Assembly: GCA_903923395.1 (NCBI GenBank)
Contig: CAIXXM010000089.1
Span: 1 to 64,000, forward strand
Source: an uncultured Acidobacteriia bacterium
GTDB lineage: Bacteria; Acidobacteriota; Terriglobia; Bryobacterales; Bryobacteraceae
DNA: 64,000 nt
Reading direction: 5' to 3'
In this document: in pieces, positions 53,552 through 61,843 of the stretch
Numbering within the stretch: position 1 is the first letter of the stretch
Layout: each line of letters begins with the position of its first letter
Made by a program: the position numbers and the translations under genes
Notes under the pieces: model-generated
Databases searched by the model: none
What the model saw: the letters and a program-made list of their open reading frames with translations, nothing else
Told to the model about the DNA's origin: nothing

Positions 53552-53579
53552 GCGGCGGAGACTGGCCAGTCTCCGCCGC
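53552..53579 (+). promoter_or_regulatory. Perfect 14-bp inverted repeat between precursor and ycaO
   Basis: GCGGCGGAGACTGG (53552-53565) is followed directly by its exact complement (53566-53579). As RNA it would form a 12-bp stem with a four-base loop. No U-run follows, so it is not a full terminator. It could slow transcription or protect the precursor mRNA 3' end, giving more precursor than enzyme. Confidence 0.7.
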
Positions 53580-53603
53580 CTCAAATTCACTGGTTATCAG
53601 CGC

Positions 53604-54932
53604 TTGCGATTTCAGCATACTGCCCTCAAAATTTCGGGAACCAGAACGGTGCCTTCGGAAGAAACCCGGCGACGGGCGATGCCGTTGGCGGCGCGCTTTG
53701 GTGTCACCCGGGTCACTGATATTACCGGCTTGGACAGGGTCGGTATTCCTGTCTCCAGCGCCATCGTCCCGCGCTCGAATGACGCCATTGGCGTTTATAA
53801 CGGCAAGGGGTTGCGGCAGGAAGACGCGATGACCGGTGCCTTGATGGAAGCGATTGAGCGGCAGGCTGCCATTCGGGCACGTCCACCCATGATCACCGCT
53901 GCCACGGCAGAACTCCGCAAACACGAAAACATCCTTGAGCCCGAACGCCTGCTGCCAAGACTTGGCGACAATTGGAGTGACCAAAGGCGCTATGAATGGG
54001 TGGAGGGGTTTGATCTCGTCACCGAACAAGCCGTTTGGGTTCCTGCCGGTGCTGCCGGACTGCGCTGGGCCCACTTAGGCGGCGGTTCCCCTTACCGCTA
54101 TAACACCTCCCATGGACTGGCTTCCGGCAATACCCTCGAAGAAGCCGTGTCACAGGCCCTGTGCGAATGGGTGGAGCGCGATTCCTGGACCCTTGCCGAT
54201 TTGGCGGGGTATTGGAAGCCCAGAGCCATTGCGGAAAAGCTTGCTGGTTGTAACCCTGAGAATGATTTCCTCGATGATCTGGAGTTCGCACCCTCCATTG
54301 ACCTGGACGGACTAACTGGCCCGGTTGAAGTCCTGCTGCGGCGTTTCCGGCGCGCGGGTCTGGAGCCAATGGTGCGCGATATTACGAGCGACACCTCAAT
54401 CCCCGCGGTGGTTGCGGGAGTGACCGAAGATGATGTTCCGGGCTTTCCGCAGGTGCATCTCGGTGTCGGCTGCCACCCTGACCTGCGGGTTGCGGTGTCG
54501 CGGGCATTGACAGAGGTGGCACAGTCGCGTTGCGTGGATATTCAGGGCGTTCGCGAAGATCTCTCAGATGCCGAGGGGTTCGGCGCGCTGGGCTCTACCG
54601 GAGTTTCACACCACACCAGACGGGCAAAGTCGATTGATCGAAGGCGCTGGCAGATCGTCCCTTCGGTGCGGCGCCGTTCCTGGCGGGAGATCCCCTCGTT
54701 CCAAAGTAACGACATTATGCAGGAGCTGCGCTGGATGATTGCGCAATTGCAGCGGGTTGGAATCCGTCAAATTGTGGCGGTGGATCTTTCTCCCGCAGAT
54801 ACAGGACTTTCGACCGTCCGCGTGCTGGTTCCGGGGCTCGAAGTATGGGTGCTGGATCATGGCCGTTTGGGGGAAAGAGCTGCGGCCTTTTGGCGCAAAC
54901 TCATGGAACCCGCGGAGGCAAGTTATGCCTGA
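53604..54932 (+). CDS. ycaO: YcaO-domain ATP-dependent peptide backbone-modifying enzyme
   Basis: 442 residues from TTG 53604; a GTG at 53649 is the alternative and there is no ATG. The N-terminal 'RFGVTRVTDITGLDRVGIPVSSAIVP' is a standard YcaO opening. ATP-Mg motifs follow: 'QEDAMTGALMEAIERQA', 'GLASGNTLEEAVSQALCEWVERDSW' and the C-terminal 'DLRVAVSRALTEVAQSR'. YcaO enzymes activate a peptide amide with ATP for azoline, amidine or, with TfuA, thioamide formation. No E1-like cyclodehydratase partner is present, so azole synthesis is less likely than thioamidation. The last eight bases overlap tfuA. Confidence 0.93.
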   Translation: MRFQHTALKISGTRTVPSEETRRRAMPLAARFGVTRVTDITGLDRVGIPVSSAIVPRSNDAIGVYNGKGLRQEDAMTGALMEAIERQAAIRARPPMITAATAELRKHENILEPERLLPRLGDNWSDQRRYEWVEGFDLVTEQAVWVPAGAAGLRWAHLGGGSPYRYNTSHGLASGNTLEEAVSQALCEWVERDSWTLADLAGYWKPRAIAEKLAGCNPENDFLDDLEFAPSIDLDGLTGPVEVLLRRFRRAGLEPMVRDITSDTSIPAVVAGVTEDDVPGFPQVHLGVGCHPDLRVAVSRALTEVAQSRCVDIQGVREDLSDAEGFGALGSTGVSHHTRRAKSIDRRRWQIVPSVRRRSWREIPSFQSNDIMQELRWMIAQLQRVGIRQIVAVDLSPADTGLSTVRVLVPGLEVWVLDHGRLGERAAAFWRKLMEPAEASYA

Positions 54933-55617
54933 TTCCACGGTGATCTTTCTGGGTCCAAGCCTGCCGCTTGCAGAAGCGCGGGCCATACTGCCGGACGCAC
55001 TGTATCTGCCGCCGGTCCGGCGCGGCTCCCTGGCACAGTTTCAACAGAATCCACCAGCGGTGATCGGGATTATTGACGGTTCATTTTTTCAGACACTGTC
55101 GTTGTCGCCAATGGAGATTATTCCGTTCCTGGACCAGGGCGTCCGTATCTTTGGATCGTCAAGCATGGGAGCCATGCGGGCCGTGGAACTGCGTTTCGAA
55201 GGCATGACGGGAATCGGGCAGATTTATGAAAGATTCGCCAGCGGAGAGTTCTCCGCTGATGATGATGTTGCGATTACTTTCCATTCAGAGACCTTGCGTC
55301 CGCTCTCTGAGCCGCTGGCGAACTTACATATCGCGCTCCTGCAGGCGGAGGCAGCCGGCCAGATCAGTCTCCGCGAACGCCGCCGGATCACGGCCCTGCT
55401 GCGCGGCATCTACTTCCCCAACCGCACACTCCCTGCCCTGTTTCTAACTGCCGCCCGGGTCCTGGGTGCGGAACGGGCCAGTTATTTCCGAACCTGGTGG
55501 CAACAATATGCACCAGACGCGAAGGCAGAAGATGCCCGTGCTCTGCTGCGGGCCATCGCCAAACTTTCCACTTCTCTACAAACGAACGAGGAACCACTGC
55601 ATGCAAAAGCTATCTGA
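54925..55617 (+). CDS. tfuA: TfuA-like protein, thioamidation partner of YcaO
   Basis: 230 residues, ATG 54925 with GGAGG six bases upstream. The family core is evident: 'VIFLGPSLPLAEARAILPDALYLPPVRRGSL', 'VIGIIDGSFFQTLSLSPMEIIPFLDQGVRIFGSSSMGAMRAVEL' and 'GIGQIYERFASGEFSADDDVAI'. TfuA proteins cooperate with YcaO in making thioamides, as shown for methyl-coenzyme M reductase thioglycine in methanogens and thioviridamide-type peptides, probably by delivering sulfur. The 3' end overlaps the oxidase gene by 17 bases. Confidence 0.9.
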   Translation: MPDSTVIFLGPSLPLAEARAILPDALYLPPVRRGSLAQFQQNPPAVIGIIDGSFFQTLSLSPMEIIPFLDQGVRIFGSSSMGAMRAVELRFEGMTGIGQIYERFASGEFSADDDVAITFHSETLRPLSEPLANLHIALLQAEAAGQISLRERRRITALLRGIYFPNRTLPALFLTAARVLGAERASYFRTWWQQYAPDAKAEDARALLRAIAKLSTSLQTNEEPLHAKAI

Positions 55618-58576
55618 CAAGAACCAAGCTGCCGCTTCCTGCGCGGACAATCCAATCCAGTGCCTCGTCGACATGTGGACGCAGATGCTGCAGTGGAGCA
55701 TCAACAGCGGCCAGTGCCCCGCACAGCGCACCGGCTTTCAAAAGCCGCACGGCATTGTGGGCGGTAAGTTCAAGATACTTCCCAATCTGCCGGAACATCT
55801 GCGCGTGGGTATCTTCGCTGGAACGGAATACCCTGCCTGGGTTCGATTCTCCTCAGACACGACCACAGGCAGTAACGACTATAAGACCATCCTCGGCGCA
55901 GGGATCAAACTGTTTGACGTGCCAGGCACTAAGATCTTTGGCCAGCCCGGTGCAACCACGTTTGACTTTGCACTGCAGAACAGTGATGTCTTCTTTGTGA
56001 ATAACGCGCTCGAAATGTGCAACTTCACGCAAGCCGCGATGTCTGGAGGACTGAATAACTTCTTCGAGTCCAATCCGGCCTCGAAGAAGATCTTTGATGA
56101 AATGAACTCCAAGCCGGTCGCCAGTGTTCTGACCACGGATTATTGGAGTGGAGTGGCCTTCGCCTTCGGGCCGGACCACTATGTCAAATACAAACTCGAA
56201 CCTTACTTCAAGCCGCAACCGCTCAAGCAACAACCCGCGGACCCCGGCTATCTCGCAGCGGACCTTGCTGCCCGCCTGCAGGTGGGAGAAGCCGGATTCC
56301 GGTTCATGCTGCAGTTCCAGACCCACCCGGAGACCATGCCTCTCGATGCCGCCATGGTGCCCTGGAGCGAGAAAGCCAGCACCCCGGTTCATGTCGCGGA
56401 CTTGATTCTCTTCCAGCAGGACATGAACGCCCGCGGCCATGCTGCCTATGGAGAAAACCTTTCTCTGAATATCTGGCGCGTCACCGAACCACATACACCA
56501 CAAGGTTCACTTGCACTCGCGCGCAGAGAGGTTTACTCGGCCTCAGCCAAGCTCCGCCGCGATATGAACGGTGTGCCGACAGGGGAACCGGACCATGCCA
56601 AACCCTACGCCGAAACGGCACCGGTCGCCGACCGCGTCATCGTCCGGGCAGCCATCCATCCCGGCATTGGAATCGCAAGAATCGGAGACAGCACGGAAGA
56701 ATACTTTGTGGGTCCGCAAACGATCACTCCCGATCTGCAACCGGCAAATTACTACCGTGACCCCGGCTATGCGCTCAAAAGACAGGCTGCGGAATTCCGG
56801 ATCTATGGTTATAACGCAGCGGGCAAAGTTGTTAGTGAACTTACCGCGGACAATGCCTACATCCAGTGGACCGCCCACTTAGCGAACAAGAAGGCCTCCT
56901 GGTACCGGTTCATTGTTCCCATGGATATCCCGCAAGCCATCAAGGTCAACGCGCCGCTGCGGAATCCGGAGGTGCAGGACCGGGCCTCTCTCATCATTGA
57001 CCCCGGCCCGCGAACTATTTCCGGGAAGTGCATGAGCGGCGCGGATTATCACTTTGACAGCGGCACCTTCCAGGGCATTCCTGTGCCGCTGGGTGAACTG
57101 CGCACGGATAATGCAGGGCACTTACTCGTACTCGGCGGCAGAGGCAACTCAGGGTCACCCAACGGCACGCCCGTATTCAACCCTGCCGATACGGAAAGCT
57201 TCGCCAACGCGGATGGCTGGTATGACGATATCTCGGATGGTCCTGTCAGTGCGCAGGTTTCCATCAATGGCAAAGTTATTCCCGTGGAACCCGCGTGGGT
57301 GGTGGTGGGACCTCCCAACTATGCACCGAATGTACTTGCCTGGCGCACAGCTTATGACCTGCTTACCGATAACTACACAAGAGCAGGCGTGCTGCCAGTG
57401 CCGGAGCAGGTATCCTTCACGCAAGATGTGTTGCCATTGCTGGCCCGGCTAACCAATCTGCAGTGGGTGAACCGCGGGTTTGCCGCGATGTTCGGCTCCG
57501 GCGCACCCATGGACTTCAACAGTCCGGACCTGCTGAAGAAACTCTCCGCGACACCGAACCCAACCAGTCACGATGACCCGTATAAAGCCCTTCGCTTTGC
57601 GATCCTCAACTCCTTCCGCCTGGGACTCACGGAGTTAAATCAGCCGCAGGCCTGGCCGTGGCTCTTCGGCAATGCCTATGAAGTAACTACTGCGCGCCAT
57701 CCCGGAGCCGGATATTACCCGATGAGCAGCATCGGGCTTTCGATGTTGAACTTCGAGCAGATGCAAAAGTGGGCGAATGGCGACTTCATCAATGACTGGT
57801 CGGCCGATGCTGCCAGTCCGAAGACAATCAGCCAGGTTCCGCTTGCAGACCAGCCGGCGATGCTGGATCGCGCAGCTCTGGAATACTGCGCCGCCGGTGC
57901 GTTCCTGCCTGGCGTGGAAATGCCCTGGATCATCGGTACAGACATGATCTACTCGAGTCCTTACCGGTTCCGGCAGGCAGAGCAGGACACTGCCGGACCG
58001 TTGCCGCCCACGCTGGATATCCGGGAGACTTATGCGCTGCGCGGGCCACTGCATCATGGCTTCCGGCCAGGCGATGTCACACGCTGGATGGCAGTCCCCT
58101 GGCAGACAGACACCGCCTTTTGCCGCTCGGGCTACAGCCCCAACTTCAACCTCTACACCCCGGCCTTTTGGCCTGCGAGGGTGCCGAATCAGGTCTTGAC
58201 AGAATCCGATTACAAGATCGTGGTGGACACCACACAGCCCATGGAAGTAAGAATGTCCGCATTCCAGCGGCGCTCCAGCTGGTTCCGCAGTCTGACGCCC
58301 ACGGGCCCGGGCGGCGACCCGATCTCCCAGGAGACGCTGCAAATGGTGGCTGGTTTCAGCGCCATGGGGCTGATCACGCCGATGCCGGGTGTCCCTGGTG
58401 AGGATATTTTTCCAGATCCAATCTTTGTGGAATCCCTCGATCCGGACAAGCTGAAGGAACTGGAAGCACAAGCGAACCTTTACGGCGATGCGCCGCACTC
58501 CAATCTGCAACTCGCTGGATGGCGGAGCCAGGAGGAACTGGAAGCAGCGCGCGCTATTCACGCCCGCAACTTATGA
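55601..58576 (+). CDS. Fusion of catalase-like domain with LodA/GoxA-type CTQ-dependent amine/amino-acid oxidase
   Basis: 991 residues from ATG 55601 (GAGG nine bases upstream). Residues 45-330 are a catalase-family fold: H50 in KPHGIVGGKF is the probable distal His, with 'LPEHLRVGIFAGTEYPAWVRFSS', 'GAGIKLFDVPG' and 'PQGSLALARREVYSASAKLRRDMNG'. Residues 345-991 are LodA-like: 'VRAAIHPGIGIARIGDSTEEYFVGP', C763 in ALEYCAAGAFLPGVEMPW, and W829 (or W834) in GDVTRWMAVPWQTD. The C763-W829 spacing of 66 is close to that of the cysteine-tryptophylquinone residues of LodA (516/581). LodA makes H2O2 from lysine and GoxA from glycine. The attached catalase domain could destroy or use that peroxide. No signal peptide. 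Substrate unknown. Confidence 0.88.
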   Translation: MQKLSDKNQAAASCADNPIQCLVDMWTQMLQWSINSGQCPAQRTGFQKPHGIVGGKFKILPNLPEHLRVGIFAGTEYPAWVRFSSDTTTGSNDYKTILGAGIKLFDVPGTKIFGQPGATTFDFALQNSDVFFVNNALEMCNFTQAAMSGGLNNFFESNPASKKIFDEMNSKPVASVLTTDYWSGVAFAFGPDHYVKYKLEPYFKPQPLKQQPADPGYLAADLAARLQVGEAGFRFMLQFQTHPETMPLDAAMVPWSEKASTPVHVADLILFQQDMNARGHAAYGENLSLNIWRVTEPHTPQGSLALARREVYSASAKLRRDMNGVPTGEPDHAKPYAETAPVADRVIVRAAIHPGIGIARIGDSTEEYFVGPQTITPDLQPANYYRDPGYALKRQAAEFRIYGYNAAGKVVSELTADNAYIQWTAHLANKKASWYRFIVPMDIPQAIKVNAPLRNPEVQDRASLIIDPGPRTISGKCMSGADYHFDSGTFQGIPVPLGELRTDNAGHLLVLGGRGNSGSPNGTPVFNPADTESFANADGWYDDISDGPVSAQVSINGKVIPVEPAWVVVGPPNYAPNVLAWRTAYDLLTDNYTRAGVLPVPEQVSFTQDVLPLLARLTNLQWVNRGFAAMFGSGAPMDFNSPDLLKKLSATPNPTSHDDPYKALRFAILNSFRLGLTELNQPQAWPWLFGNAYEVTTARHPGAGYYPMSSIGLSMLNFEQMQKWANGDFINDWSADAASPKTISQVPLADQPAMLDRAALEYCAAGAFLPGVEMPWIIGTDMIYSSPYRFRQAEQDTAGPLPPTLDIRETYALRGPLHHGFRPGDVTRWMAVPWQTDTAFCRSGYSPNFNLYTPAFWPARVPNQVLTESDYKIVVDTTQPMEVRMSAFQRRSSWFRSLTPTGPGGDPISQETLQMVAGFSAMGLITPMPGVPGEDIFPDPIFVESLDPDKLKELEAQANLYGDAPHSNLQLAGWRSQEELEAARAIHARNL

Positions 58577-59604
58577 TGCATTGCGATGCACTGGTGGCCG
58601 GTGCGGGACCAGCGGGATCGGCTGCGGCGAAAGTACTGGCGGACGCCGGCTGGAAGGTGCTGCTGGCCAACCCGGCGGGAAAGCGTGTACGAAAAATCGG
58701 AGAGTCCTTGCCGGCTGCGGGGTTACGCCTGCTGCAGCACCTGAAAATGGCAGGGGCCGGCTTCGAATCGGTCCACCGCAGAATCAGCGGCAATCTCTCC
58801 TGTTGGGGATCCGCGCAGCTCGATGCGGAAGATTTTCTGCGCTCGCCGGATGGTGCCGGATGGCGGTTGGATCGTGATGCCTTCGATGCGTCCTTGCGCC
58901 AAGCGGCGTTCGGAGCTGGCGTTGTCCCCAGGGAAGCAGCGGTGCAGAGTGCAGTGTTGGAACAGGGGCGCTGGCAGATCACCCTGGACGACGCGACGCA
59001 GGTTACAGCCCGTTGGTTGTTGGATGCGACAGGCCGCGGCAGCAGACTGAGTGGCATCCGGCAACGCGAATCGGCCCTTGTGGCACTCTGCGGGTATGGG
59101 GAAGCGGCGGTGCCCGGCTTCGACCGCACGTTTGTGGAAGCGGTCCGGGAAGGCTGGTGGTATGGCGCGGTGCTGCCCGATGGGCGGGCCGTTCTCGCTC
59201 TTTACGTGCGTCCAGAAGACGTGAAATCTGCGCAGGAAAACTGGCATGGCCTGTTGGCGGCAGCACTCCACCTGCATCGCTTCTTCCACGTGCCCAGCTT
59301 CGCCAAGCCGGATTGCACGCTGGATGCGGGCTCTGGCAGACTGGCTGCACTCACCGGGGAGAAATGCATCACCATGGGAGATGCCGCCATGACGTTTGAC
59401 CCGCTCTCTTCGCAGGGTGTTCAAACGGCGATCTATTCCGGGATGCGCGCGGCACAGGTGATATTGACCGGCGACCCGGCCTCCTACGAACGGGAATTCA
59501 CCGAACTTCGGGCGCTTTATCGGAAGAGGCTGGAAGCTTACTACCTTCGCGAAACCCGCTGGCCGGAAGCACCCTTCTGGAAGCAGTTCACTTCCGGTGG
59601 ATGA
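58573..59604 (+). CDS. LodB-like FAD-dependent oxidoreductase (quinone cofactor maturation)
   Basis: 343 residues; ATG 58573 overlaps the oxidase stop (ATGA). FAD site 'DALVAGAGPAGSAAAKVLADAGWKVLL', 'GESLPAAGLRLLQHL' and 'GDAAMTFDPLSSQGVQTAIYSG' place it in the tryptophan-halogenase/LodB flavoprotein group. LodB-type proteins are needed to form the cysteine-tryptophylquinone of LodA, so strict adjacency supports the CTQ assignment upstream. It lacks an obvious halogenase WxWxIP motif. Its last 17 bases overlap the convergent TIR gene. Confidence 0.88.
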   Translation: MMHCDALVAGAGPAGSAAAKVLADAGWKVLLANPAGKRVRKIGESLPAAGLRLLQHLKMAGAGFESVHRRISGNLSCWGSAQLDAEDFLRSPDGAGWRLDRDAFDASLRQAAFGAGVVPREAAVQSAVLEQGRWQITLDDATQVTARWLLDATGRGSRLSGIRQRESALVALCGYGEAAVPGFDRTFVEAVREGWWYGAVLPDGRAVLALYVRPEDVKSAQENWHGLLAAALHLHRFFHVPSFAKPDCTLDAGSGRLAALTGEKCITMGDAAMTFDPLSSQGVQTAIYSGMRAAQVILTGDPASYEREFTELRALYRKRLEAYYLRETRWPEAPFWKQFTSGG

Positions 59605-60118
59605 TTGCGTGCAGACGCGCCAGACCCGTGTTCCAGTCCGGGAACATGTCTAAATATTGGGTTTCCCGCTGAATGCGCGCGGGCATGGGACATTCGTCCA
59701 GCCGCAAGGGGACCAGGAACACGTCATCGAGAGGCATCTTCTTCGCGCAATCGAGCGCAAAGCGGACCTCGGTTTGAAAGCCGCCCCGCTTTCTCACGGA
59801 GTTGGTGGAGAAGCAGGCGACGAAGTAATCGCAGCCGGCAATGGCTTCTTCGATGCGCCGCGGCCAGTTTTGTCCCGGCAGCAGCTTGTGGCGGTCCATC
59901 CAGGGCGAAAATCCCAACCATCGAAGATCGAAGTACAGCCGCTCCGCTGCCTCCAGATCTTCGATGGCGTAGGCGATGAAAACACGGGGAGCGTTGCCCC
60001 CGTGGAACTGTATTTGACCGAGGGGGTTCTTTGAGAACACACCCAGCCCGTCGACTTCGACCCAGCCGTGGCGGTCGAGCGCTTCCAGCACCAGCGTGCT
60101 GAGCTCTTCAACGGTCAT
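59588..60118 (-). CDS. TIR-domain protein with short HU-like N-terminal segment
   Basis: 176 residues. From about residue 45 it is a TIR domain: RVFIAYAIEDLEAAERLYFDL, 'GFSPWMDRHKLLPGQNWPRRIEEAI', 'DYFVACFSTNSVRKRGGFQTEVRFAL' with E117 as the probable NADase glutamate. The first 40 residues ('LSTLVLEALDRHGWVEVDGLGVFSKNPLG') resemble the beta-arm half of an HU/IHF fold. Bacterial TIR proteins often deplete NAD+ or make signalling nucleotides in antiphage defence. The start overlaps the HU-like gene by 11 bases, implying one two-gene unit. Confidence 0.87.
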   Translation of the reverse strand: MTVEELSTLVLEALDRHGWVEVDGLGVFSKNPLGQIQFHGGNAPRVFIAYAIEDLEAAERLYFDLRWLGFSPWMDRHKLLPGQNWPRRIEEAIAGCDYFVACFSTNSVRKRGGFQTEVRFALDCAKKMPLDDVFLVPLRLDECPMPARIQRETQYLDMFPDWNTGLARLHAIIHRK

Positions 60119-60302
60119 TGCGGTCCGGCCTCAGTATCCACTTCTCACCCGGCTCGATGGTGCCAATACCGGGAAGTCTCGCGGGCTTCCCGTGGCGCAG
60201 CGCCCGGAGCAGACGGCTGACGGTGCGATCAATTTGATCAGCGGCGTCGCCAGCCGGAGTGCCGTGCTGCTTTGCGAGTTTGTGAGCAAGAACGTGCTTC
60301 AT
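60108..60302 (-). CDS. HU/IHF-like small DNA-binding protein, partner of TIR protein
   Basis: 64 residues from ATG 60302; ATG 60305 is equally possible. 'KHVLAHKLAKQHGTPAGDAADQIDRTVSRLLRALRHGKPARLPGIGTIEPG' follows the HU pattern of two helices then 'G...LPGIG.F', but it lacks the long DNA-binding arm, being shorter than HU (90). Coupled to the TIR gene, which starts with a similar motif, it may act as a sensor or DNA adaptor for the TIR effector (inference). Confidence 0.7.
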   Translation of the reverse strand: MKHVLAHKLAKQHGTPAGDAADQIDRTVSRLLRALRHGKPARLPGIGTIEPGEKWILRPDRNDR

Positions 60303-60446
60303 CATCTGCCTGAACACTAGCACGCGGAGAAAACGGCACTACCTGCAACATATTGATTCTATTGGAAAATATCTGCGTGACCGCGCGGCCCGCCCGCTAC
60401 AAAGCCCAGCGCCCTACGGAAATCTGCGTACTTTCCGCACCGTCGA

Positions 60447-61091
60447 ATGCCCGACTTGGCTCAACCCTTTTTTGCGGACCTCCAAGCGGGCCTTTCCGGG
60501 GATGCTGCCCCTTTGCATTCGGCTTACGCTTACCTTGACCGCTACTTTCCAACGCAAAACAAAAGGACCTCAGTAATGGACGCTCTGGCTCTTAAACGGA
60601 CCGTATTCGGATTGGACCCCGATCCTGTGATCGAGACCCTGGAAAATCTGCTTCGCGAAGAAGAAGCAGCCTCGCCTGCCTCCCGGTTTGCAGATGCCCT
60701 CCGCGCTGCGGTGCGTGTCAGAATGCAACCGCTGCGCAGGGCACACAATGATTCGCGGGCGGCCATTGCGCCCTACCGTCTGCGGCGCGCGAAGCAGTAT
60801 TTGGAAGACAACCTCTGCCAGGAAATCCGTTTAGAGGATATGGCGGCTGCGGCGGGTTTAAGTCCATATCACTTTTGCAGACAGTTCAAACAGGCCACTG
60901 GCGTAACGCCTCTGCGGTATGTGCTGGAAAGGCGCATCGACCGCGCGAAACAGCTGATTTTGGATACGGAGACGCCGCTGGTGGACCTTTCCCTGCTTCT
61001 CGGCTTTTCGAGTCAGAGCCACTTCACGGTGATCTTCCGCAAACTCACGGGACAAACACCGCGCCGGTACCGGGAACTTTGCAGGCAGTGA
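60447..61091 (+). CDS. AraC-family transcriptional regulator
   Basis: 214 residues from ATG 60447; ATG 60576 would also leave a complete DNA-binding domain. The C-terminal 100 residues carry the double helix-turn-helix: 'KQYLEDNLCQEIRLEDMAAAAGLSPYHFCRQFKQATGVTPLRYVLERRIDRAKQLIL' and 'LSLLLGFSSQSHFTVIFRKLTGQTPRRYRE'. The N-terminal 110 residues are short and unrecognised, with no cupin motif. Possible targets are the neighbouring TIR or formate dehydrogenase genes, but no site can be assigned. Confidence 0.9.
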   Translation: MPDLAQPFFADLQAGLSGDAAPLHSAYAYLDRYFPTQNKRTSVMDALALKRTVFGLDPDPVIETLENLLREEEAASPASRFADALRAAVRVRMQPLRRAHNDSRAAIAPYRLRRAKQYLEDNLCQEIRLEDMAAAAGLSPYHFCRQFKQATGVTPLRYVLERRIDRAKQLILDTETPLVDLSLLLGFSSQSHFTVIFRKLTGQTPRRYRELCRQ

Positions 61092-61095
61092 CAGG

Positions 61096-61617
61096 TCAGA
61101 GAGCGGACGCGACCGCATGCAGTTCCCGGGCCGCGGCAGTGACATCCTGCGCCGCATAAATCGCCTTGCCCAGCAGCACGTCCTCCACGCCGTATTTCGC
61201 CACACCGGTCATAGCGGCGGCATCTGCGCAACCGGCCAGGTACAACGGCACTCCCAGAGGCGGAATGGCGTGAAACGCGGCAAGAAATTCGATATCGAGA
61301 ACCACCGCGTTTCCGCCGGGTGGCCAACTGCACTGCGGCGCGAATCTCGGCGTCAGAGGCAATCCCGAGAAGCGTTACGGCATCCGCCCTGGCACCGTCG
61401 GCAAGCTCCGCCTCCAGGCTGGCGAATTCAAAGCTCCGCATATCCGCCACCACGGCATATCAGGGAAAGAGATTTTGAAGGCTTCTGCTGCTCTGAGGCG
61501 CTCATTCTTCAAGAGCGCCGGACCGATCCACATCGATTCGACATACGCGCTTACAGCCTCAGCCAGCTCCAGCGCGGGCCCGAGGGCAGCTAAGTCGACT
61601 GCCAGATGTATCTTCAT
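61096..61617 (-). pseudogene. Hexulose-6-phosphate-synthase-like gene broken by two opposite frameshifts
   Basis: Three pieces in two frames read as one protein of the 3-hexulose-6-phosphate synthase / OMP decarboxylase group. The start is MKIHLAVDLAALGPALELAEAV (frame 1, 61617 to about 61453). The middle is VVADMRSFEFASLEAELADGARADAVTLLGIASDAE (frame 2, to about 61321). The end is GGNAVVLDI...VEDVLLGKAIYAAQDVTAAARELHA (frame 1 again). In frame 1 the middle is garbled and stops at 61375. The joined product is about 174 residues against about 210, so some 30 residues are also missing. Intact homologues join formaldehyde to ribulose 5-phosphate. Confidence 0.7.
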
Positions 61618-61843
61618 GAAATCTCATTCGTATTGGACCGGACCACGTTTCAAGTACAGCAGTGACCGCGCGGGTTATCTTGCGCAGAATTGCTAAATCT
61701 TTCCCTGCCTTGCCCCGGCGGCAGCGGCGAAGGGTATCGCAGGAATCAAACACGGTGCGCAAACGAAGTGAAGACCAGAGGGGCTGTCTGCGGTTACGCT
61801 CGTCTCATGCAAGCGCATCTCTACGGGCAACTCGCAGCGGGAA

